A DNA stretch of 16,045 bases, from assembly GCA_013215025.1 (NCBI GenBank), contig JABSRR010000146.1, forward strand, positions 1 through 16,045. The letters are read 5' to 3'. Each line of letters starts with the position of its first letter. Positions within the stretch are counted from its first letter, which is position 1. A program made the translations under genes and the position numbers. The notes beneath the pieces are model-generated. The model had not been told where the DNA came from. It saw only the letters and a list, made by a program, of their open reading frames with translations, and ran no database searches. The DNA comes from Pseudomonadales bacterium (GTDB lineage Bacteria > Pseudomonadota > Gammaproteobacteria > Pseudomonadales > DT-91). Of the stretch, positions 11,085 through 16,045 are shown one piece after another.

Positions 11085-12635
11085 ATGACGGCTATAAATG
11101 ATGCTAAATTTGATGCTTTAGTAGGCCAAGGATTTACCGGCTCTAACAATGACATGGAGCTGGCTTTTTTGCAGTCACTTGGCGCTACTGCAAATCAAAT
11201 TAATGATGCTTGGCTAGAAGTTGCTGGCGCATTTGGCGACCAAATTAATGACGCTAAAACAGCGTACATGGTTAGTCAAGGCGCTGTAGGCGATTCAGTT
11301 GAAAGCATATATTTAGATTATTGGGCTAATGTTATTGGCGGGGGCGGCCCTCCTGTTGACAATAGAACATTTCTATTTCCTTTTACAACAGATGGTTTAG
11401 AAGTTAAGTCTGGGGTGCCAGTAGATCATCAACACGTTTCAGCGCAAACCGAAATTCTAGACGGACAGTTAGTTACCTATGCCGCAAATGTCCCTGTTAT
11501 TAGTGATTTTGGTATAACTGGTAGGCGGCAAGATACAAACAATCATGGCTATTCTGCCGATGTGACTCAGCTGCAACCAACTGGCGCTTTCACGCCGGAT
11601 TGGAATTACGGCGTTGGTCAATCAGATGGTGGGATAACTACAAGTTATGATGGCACAAAGGGTACGGTGCTACAGGACAGCTCAACCGGCGAGCATAAAA
11701 TCGCTATGGCTAAAGTTATTGGTACAACGCTAGACGCTTCTGCCCAAAGATTTGTTGTAATGATTGTACTAAAGCCATTGGGCGGCCAGAAATTCGTTAC
11801 CCTCAGAACTAATTCAGAGGATATGACAGTCAATTTAGAGGATGGCAGCTTTACTGGCGCTCAATTTGGTGGATATACACAATTACTTGATGATGGAAAG
11901 GTTTTTATATATCACGTTGCGCGCATACAAGGCAACAATGCCCCGCAAGCCGAAAGAATATATTTGTTAGATGACAGCCAAAACGAAAGCTTTTTAGGTG
12001 ACCCCACTAAGGGCGTAGAAATTACATCCGCAGTATACGCAAATAGACGGCGGCTAAATCAATACAGCCCTATTATTAATGATACTGGTGCTGCGCTAAC
12101 TCGATTAGCCACTACTCAGATATTTGGCACCGTACCAATCGCTCAAACAGACACGAACTTTAGTTTGTATTGCGAATTAACTTTTACAGATGTGCCTGCT
12201 ACATCCGACGGGGATGTTCTAATTTTAAATTACTACACAGATGCAGTTTTTGGCGGCGGCTCAAGCCCTTCGGCAGGCTGGGTTTTAATATTATCAAATG
12301 TAAGTGGCCAGCTTAACATTTCTTGGGTTAATGCGGATGGTTGCTCTGAGGGTGCAGGCATACCTATAAGTGCTTGGCCGGTAAACGAAACCCGCAGAAT
12401 TTTATTTGAGCTTGATGGTACAACGCCAAGCATACAAGTAGATGGTAGCACTGGCCCTCAAGTAGCTAACCCTGTACCTGTACCGCCGTCGGGCTTGGGA
12501 TTTTACGGCCATCTAGTAGATGCCAGCGCCCTTGGTGCTGCTACAGCTTATGTCGCTCCTAAGTATGTTATGCGAATTGAGCAAACAGGATTGACATTAG
12601 AACAAGCAGCTATGGAGGCTAGGAAACCAGTATGA
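11085..12635 (+). CDS. Putative fibre- or decoration-type protein with lectin-like domains
   Basis: 516 residues in apparently three parts. Residues 1-90 hold short repeats of a 'G.tG..ND....L..lGAt...INDaw' type (GFTGSNNDMELAFLQSLGAT, ANQINDAWLEV, DQINDAKTAYMVSQGAVG), a stalk-like N-terminal element seen in phage fibre and appendage proteins. A GGGG/PP hinge follows (about 88-93). Residues about 94-300 form a beta-rich domain with the 'FVVMIVLKPLGGQKFVTL' strand pair typical of phage carbohydrate-binding modules. Residues about 345-480 resemble a concanavalin/LamG-like fold (NFSLYCELTF, GWVLILSNVSGQLNISW, RRILFELDG). A surface-exposed glycan-binding protein is inferred. The start has no good Shine-Dalgarno sequence. 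The stop overlaps the next gene (ATGA). Confidence 0.6.
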   Translation: MTAINDAKFDALVGQGFTGSNNDMELAFLQSLGATANQINDAWLEVAGAFGDQINDAKTAYMVSQGAVGDSVESIYLDYWANVIGGGGPPVDNRTFLFPFTTDGLEVKSGVPVDHQHVSAQTEILDGQLVTYAANVPVISDFGITGRRQDTNNHGYSADVTQLQPTGAFTPDWNYGVGQSDGGITTSYDGTKGTVLQDSSTGEHKIAMAKVIGTTLDASAQRFVVMIVLKPLGGQKFVTLRTNSEDMTVNLEDGSFTGAQFGGYTQLLDDGKVFIYHVARIQGNNAPQAERIYLLDDSQNESFLGDPTKGVEITSAVYANRRRLNQYSPIINDTGAALTRLATTQIFGTVPIAQTDTNFSLYCELTFTDVPATSDGDVLILNYYTDAVFGGGSSPSAGWVLILSNVSGQLNISWVNADGCSEGAGIPISAWPVNETRRILFELDGTTPSIQVDGSTGPQVANPVPVPPSGLGFYGHLVDASALGAATAYVAPKYVMRIEQTGLTLEQAAMEARKPV

Positions 12636-13024
12636 ATTATTTAGTCACATATTGCGACGATCTGCCAGCTTTGCAAGTTTGGCTTGAAGCTAATGCCGAG
12701 GGCAATGAGGCTCATATTTATCATTGCCGTGATGGTTTTAGCCATGATTACGCTGGATATGTTTTTATTTTTATGCCACGCACAGAAACACTGCACGATG
12801 AAACTGGCACTATGACTATGTGCTTTGTCGTTGCTGACGATCTTACGCTGGCTTTAATAGAGAGTTCACCGCTACAAATATTAGGTCAAGGCCTTACACC
12901 TGAATCGCCCTATGAAGCTATTTTGGCTGATGAAGTTGCTTTGGCTAAATATCGCACAGTTATAAGCGAAGTTAGACAAGTAGATGAGTTTGGCAGCGAT
13001 TTCAATTTTTGTAGGATTGCTTAA
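12632..13024 (+). CDS. Unknown acidic protein between fibre-like and nozzle genes (130 aa)
   Basis: 130 residues, acidic, starting MNYLVTYCDDLPAL. The first ~75 residues look like an alpha/beta domain with strands YLVTYCDD, EAHIYHCRDG, YAGYVFIFMP and TMTMCFVVADD. The C-terminal part is helical (YEAILADEVALAKYRTVISEVRQ). It has four Cys in all, not arranged as a metal site. It begins with an ATGA overlap of the fibre-like gene and ends 2 bp before the nozzle gene, so the three are coupled or nearly so. It could be a chaperone or partner for one of these tail proteins, but that is a guess from position. No family recognised. Confidence 0.68.
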   Translation: MNYLVTYCDDLPALQVWLEANAEGNEAHIYHCRDGFSHDYAGYVFIFMPRTETLHDETGTMTMCFVVADDLTLALIESSPLQILGQGLTPESPYEAILADEVALAKYRTVISEVRQVDEFGSDFNFCRIA

Positions 13025-13026
13025 TT

Positions 13027-15369
13027 ATGCCTAATGTCTCTCCTATACAAAGCGATTTCAGTTTTGGTGCCATCTCTCCTAAGATGCAAGGCAAAACACA
13101 AGGAGCAGTATATCAAGGCGGCTTGAAAGATTGTGAAAACTGGCGAGTAACCCCTCAAGGCAGTTTAGAGTTTAGGGATGGAAGTAAATTTAACTCTGAT
13201 ACTTTTGAAGAAACCGCTACCTTAAGAACATTTAACAGGCTTGGCTCTAATGATAATCCTGTTGTTATTGGCAACAATAATGTGACGGTTTACGACAAAA
13301 ACGGAATTGCGCCAAACTTACAAAGCAATTTATTGCTAAATCCAAATTTTATATTTGGCTTGGATGACTGGGACGTTGTTACATTTAACCCAGCTCCAGA
13401 TCCTGAAATTGGCGCGGCTAGTTTTCAGTCAGAAGCTATAAGCGGTAGTGGATTTCTTATAAAAGCTAGATCTGCTCAATTTGTCGATGTCGGTTTTGGG
13501 CGAAACAGATCAATATCTCAAACAGTGGCTATCGATAATACTCAAACATACAATTTGAATTTTGATGCGGTTTTCTTGCCTTTAACAAATAGCGGCTACT
13601 TTAAACAAGGGCAAATTGGGGTACAAATTGAAAATGCAGATACTAACGATATTATCTACACTGATTTTGAAATATACACCTATAACTTAAATCTTAATCC
13701 AGCTTTTGATCCGCCTTTAGCTAAAACACAATATCCGCCAGATTTCACTGAAATATCAAAGAGCGTGACTTTAGAGCCAGCAGATTTAGCAGGCGTTAGC
13801 AATGTCAAAATCATACTTTTTGTTGCGACTTGGAATGACTGGATTTATAACGAGGCAACACGCGGCGATGCGCTTGGCCCTCAAAGATACTCACAAATTG
13901 TAGTTCAATTTCAAAATATTGTATTTACAACAGAAAGCGTTGCGCCAGATTTAGCGCAATTCCCTACGCCGCCAAGCTGGGTAGGCAAATTAGATACTTT
14001 GCAAACGGATATGGATAGCGCTACCGGCTTACTTATATTTACCGTGCTTTTTGGTGAAATGCACTTTCTTCAATATGACGAAGGTTCGGGCCAGTGGTCT
14101 TTCGGCCCTTTCACTCCTACCCCTCCAGATACTGATGTTTGGCTAAACAATCAGCCAAGCGTTTGCGCGTTCCATCAAGGCAGGCTTTATTTAGGCGCTT
14201 CACCTAATAATTTATCTGAAATTTGGGCTAGTAAAGTTTGGGATTACTCGAATTTTGAAATAGTAAACACAAATGCAGCGCCTGATGATCCTTTGAATTT
14301 TGTTTTGTCAATTAATGCAAAAATACAATGGATGAAAAGCTTGAAAACTCTTCTTATTGGTACTGATGTTGGCGCAGTTACAGGTAGATCAACCGGATCT
14401 GTAATAACAAATAGCGATTTTAGTTTTGATGTGCAGCAAGAATGGGGCGCTAGTTATTTATCGCCTACTGGCAGTGGCCGAGAAGTTTTGTTTATAAGTA
14501 ATGATGGTCGCAAAATAAGATCGCTCTTAGATGGCGGCGACAGTTCAAACAGCTATGAATCATTAGAAACAACTTTTTACTCTGATCATTTGTTTTTGCC
14601 GCAAATACAAAGAATTATTTATGGTCAAAACCCTAATTATCAGCTTACAGCTTTAATGCGTGACGGCTCGATGAACAACTCTACATATTTCGCCGCATTA
14701 GACAAAAACGGTTGGTTCAAAGAGGTCACAAACGGATCTTATGTAGGCATAACAACAGCAGAAGACACAAACGGCAGCTCTAAGTGGGTTCTAGTGCAGC
14801 GTGAAGACAAGTTATTGCTAGAAGAATTTACAGCGTTTAATGAGCTGCCTATTTATCTTGATAGCTATATCGTTACTCAAGGAGCTGAGACAATCAACGG
14901 TCTTGATCACTTAGAAGGCCAGACTGTTTCTGTTGTAGCCTTGACTTCTGAGGGCAATGAAGACGAAAGCTATACATTACATCCAGATCGAACAGTGCTA
15001 AATGGGGAAATTAGTCTAGAGTATTACGCTCAAAATACACCAGTGGCGGTAGGTCTGGCCTACACTGGTAGGCTGGTCACAAACAAGTTAGAAGGTTCTA
15101 ACCCTCAAGGTACAGCGCAAACACAAAAGCGCAGATTTAATGAAATATTTTTACGACTATTCAATAGCGGTATACCTAAAGTAAATGGCGAAAGGCCACC
15201 AATAAGAAGCCCTCAATCTGTAATGACAATATCTGAGCCTTTGTACACTGGCGACAGCAATACCTATGATGCCGGATTTAATGGAGGTGTTATTGAAATA
15301 ATTCAAGATAAACCATTGCCTTGTAACATATCAGCAATATTCGGCAAAGCAAAAGGATCAAATGTATGA
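13027..15369 (+). CDS. Tail nozzle protein (T7 gp12-like) with an apparent inserted carbohydrate-binding-like domain
   Basis: 780 residues. The N-terminus (SDFSFGAISPKMQGKTQ, then GGLKDCENWRVTPQGSLEFRDGSKF, residues 9-55) is the hallmark opening of the podophage nozzle/tail tubular protein B family. A second hallmark lies at about 378-410: PSVCAFHQGRLYLGASPNN, then IWASKVWDYSNF. Between them, residues about 101-302 have a different character. They begin LLLNPNFIFGLDDWDV and continue through alternating strands (RSISQTVAIDNTQTYNLNFDAV, IGVQIENADTND) to VVQFQNIVF. This is the pattern of a jelly-roll carbohydrate-binding module (CBM4/9-like), here set into a nozzle protein. The nozzle ring ends the tail and lets DNA pass. 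The stop overlaps the tail fibre start (ATGA). Confidence 0.82.
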   Translation: MPNVSPIQSDFSFGAISPKMQGKTQGAVYQGGLKDCENWRVTPQGSLEFRDGSKFNSDTFEETATLRTFNRLGSNDNPVVIGNNNVTVYDKNGIAPNLQSNLLLNPNFIFGLDDWDVVTFNPAPDPEIGAASFQSEAISGSGFLIKARSAQFVDVGFGRNRSISQTVAIDNTQTYNLNFDAVFLPLTNSGYFKQGQIGVQIENADTNDIIYTDFEIYTYNLNLNPAFDPPLAKTQYPPDFTEISKSVTLEPADLAGVSNVKIILFVATWNDWIYNEATRGDALGPQRYSQIVVQFQNIVFTTESVAPDLAQFPTPPSWVGKLDTLQTDMDSATGLLIFTVLFGEMHFLQYDEGSGQWSFGPFTPTPPDTDVWLNNQPSVCAFHQGRLYLGASPNNLSEIWASKVWDYSNFEIVNTNAAPDDPLNFVLSINAKIQWMKSLKTLLIGTDVGAVTGRSTGSVITNSDFSFDVQQEWGASYLSPTGSGREVLFISNDGRKIRSLLDGGDSSNSYESLETTFYSDHLFLPQIQRIIYGQNPNYQLTALMRDGSMNNSTYFAALDKNGWFKEVTNGSYVGITTAEDTNGSSKWVLVQREDKLLLEEFTAFNELPIYLDSYIVTQGAETINGLDHLEGQTVSVVALTSEGNEDESYTLHPDRTVLNGEISLEYYAQNTPVAVGLAYTGRLVTNKLEGSNPQGTAQTQKRRFNEIFLRLFNSGIPKVNGERPPIRSPQSVMTISEPLYTGDSNTYDAGFNGGVIEIIQDKPLPCNISAIFGKAKGSNV

Positions 15370-16045
15370 CTATTGATAATGAAACTATTGAACAAGAATT
15401 TTTAGGCAATGGTGTTACTTCTAGTTTTAATTTTACAATTACTTCTTTTAGTCCGTCATGGTTAACTGGCTTTGTTGATGGCGTGCTGTCTTCTGGCCAA
15501 GCAATACTTAATGAAGACCAAGAAAATGATGCTGGTGGAACTTATATTTTTGATACTCCGCCACCAGATCAAAGTGTTGTAAAAATTCAAAGACAAACAC
15601 CAAAAACACAAGACTTACTGTTAACAGATTATACAGCTTTTCCTGCAAGGCAAATCATGCAAGCCTTAGATAAACTAACGCTTGAAAACCAAGAAAGTCT
15701 TTCCGTGTTTGGCGGTGATATACAAGATTTTTTCAACTTTGTTAGCGGCGGAATTCGACTTTCTACTAACTCAAGTATTAAAGTAGAAGAAATAGCAGGC
15801 TTGCAAACTTTGACAATAACAAGGCAAGACACTAACGAGTTAATTTTACAATTAAACGAGCTAGGCCTTAAATCATCTTTGCCAATACAGCAGCTTGCGG
15901 ATCAAGAGCTAGAAGATGACGCTTTAGTAAAATATGAGTTTTTAATTGAAGCCCTTTCTGATGTTACTACAGATAAATTTTTAGGCTTTTGGTCGGCTTT
16001 GAATGGCTTGCCGCCTACCCCAGAAAACGGCGAGTTTTATTTAAT
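15366..16045 (+). CDS. Tail fibre, N-terminal adaptor part (3' truncated by window edge)
   Basis: The frame is open from the ATG at 15366 (ATGA overlap with the nozzle stop) to the window end, giving 226 residues of an incomplete gene. The first ~115 residues follow the T7 gp17-type N-terminal domain that attaches the fibre to the tail. They show EFLGNGVTSSFNFTI, then LTGFVDGVL, GGTYIFDTPPPDQSVVKIQRQTP and DYTAFPARQIMQALDKLTLENQE. Further residues (about 116 on) are strand-rich with short helices and may start the shaft. The receptor-binding tip is outside the window, so it cannot be said whether it is a fibre or an enzymatic tailspike. Confidence 0.82.
   Translation, partial: MTIDNETIEQEFLGNGVTSSFNFTITSFSPSWLTGFVDGVLSSGQAILNEDQENDAGGTYIFDTPPPDQSVVKIQRQTPKTQDLLLTDYTAFPARQIMQALDKLTLENQESLSVFGGDIQDFFNFVSGGIRLSTNSSIKVEEIAGLQTLTITRQDTNELILQLNELGLKSSLPIQQLADQELEDDALVKYEFLIEALSDVTTDKFLGFWSALNGLPPTPENGEFYL

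Overview
The window is part of a tailed-phage genome, or of a prophage or phage contig. It has an AT-rich base composition and bacterial signals (Shine-Dalgarno sites, sigma70-type promoters, rho-independent terminators). The structural genes run terS, terL, T7-type portal (head-tail connector), Bbp19-like protein, scaffold, major capsid, unknown or fibre-like genes, tail nozzle, tail fibre. This is the order of short-tailed podovirus-like phages related to the Bordetella BPP-1 / T7-connector group. The host is probably a gammaproteobacterium of moderate-to-low GC, but this is inference: no host marker, integrase or repressor lies in the window.

Layout. (1) Positions 1-321, rightward: the 3' part of a RuvC-like resolvase, ending in a bidirectional terminator (313-330). 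(2) Positions 352-3897, leftward: nine tightly packed genes transcribed from a sigma70 promoter at 3941-3969. The second gene of this operon is an ArdC-type antirestriction protein; the others are small and not recognised. Six of the nine starts are preceded, at 4-5 nt, by the same 13-nt sequence AAAAAGAGACTAA. Two intercistronic gaps carry an identical 28-bp hairpin repeat. One of the nine genes (49 aa, 1917-2066) is very short but is well supported by its signals. (3) Positions 3898-4299: a divergent control region with the leftward promoter, an AT-rich tandem 11-bp repeat, candidate rightward promoters and a 15-bp direct repeat. (4) Positions 4300-9299, rightward: the DNA packaging and procapsid module, mostly joined by ATGA or TAATG stop/start overlaps. 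The terS-terL interval (4815-5082) is odd and may hold the packaging recognition site. (5) Positions 9300-9521: a control block with a strong promoter whose start point lies inside a terminator stem, followed by a long structured leader that buries the Shine-Dalgarno site of the capsid gene. (6) Positions 9522-16045: the capsid gene, a strong terminator, four genes of unknown or fibre-like character, a tail nozzle protein with an apparent inserted carbohydrate-binding-like domain, and the N-terminal part of a T7-type tail fibre running off the window end.

How it works together. The leftward operon looks like an early host-takeover or counter-defence set. Its shared start-associated sequence would allow common translational control or cassette exchange. 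The rightward operon makes and fills the capsid: TerS/TerL package through the portal, the scaffold and capsid protein form the procapsid, and the nozzle and fibre close the tail. The capsid gene is insulated by its own promoter, leader and flanking terminators, which fits the need for a high and separately timed supply of coat protein.
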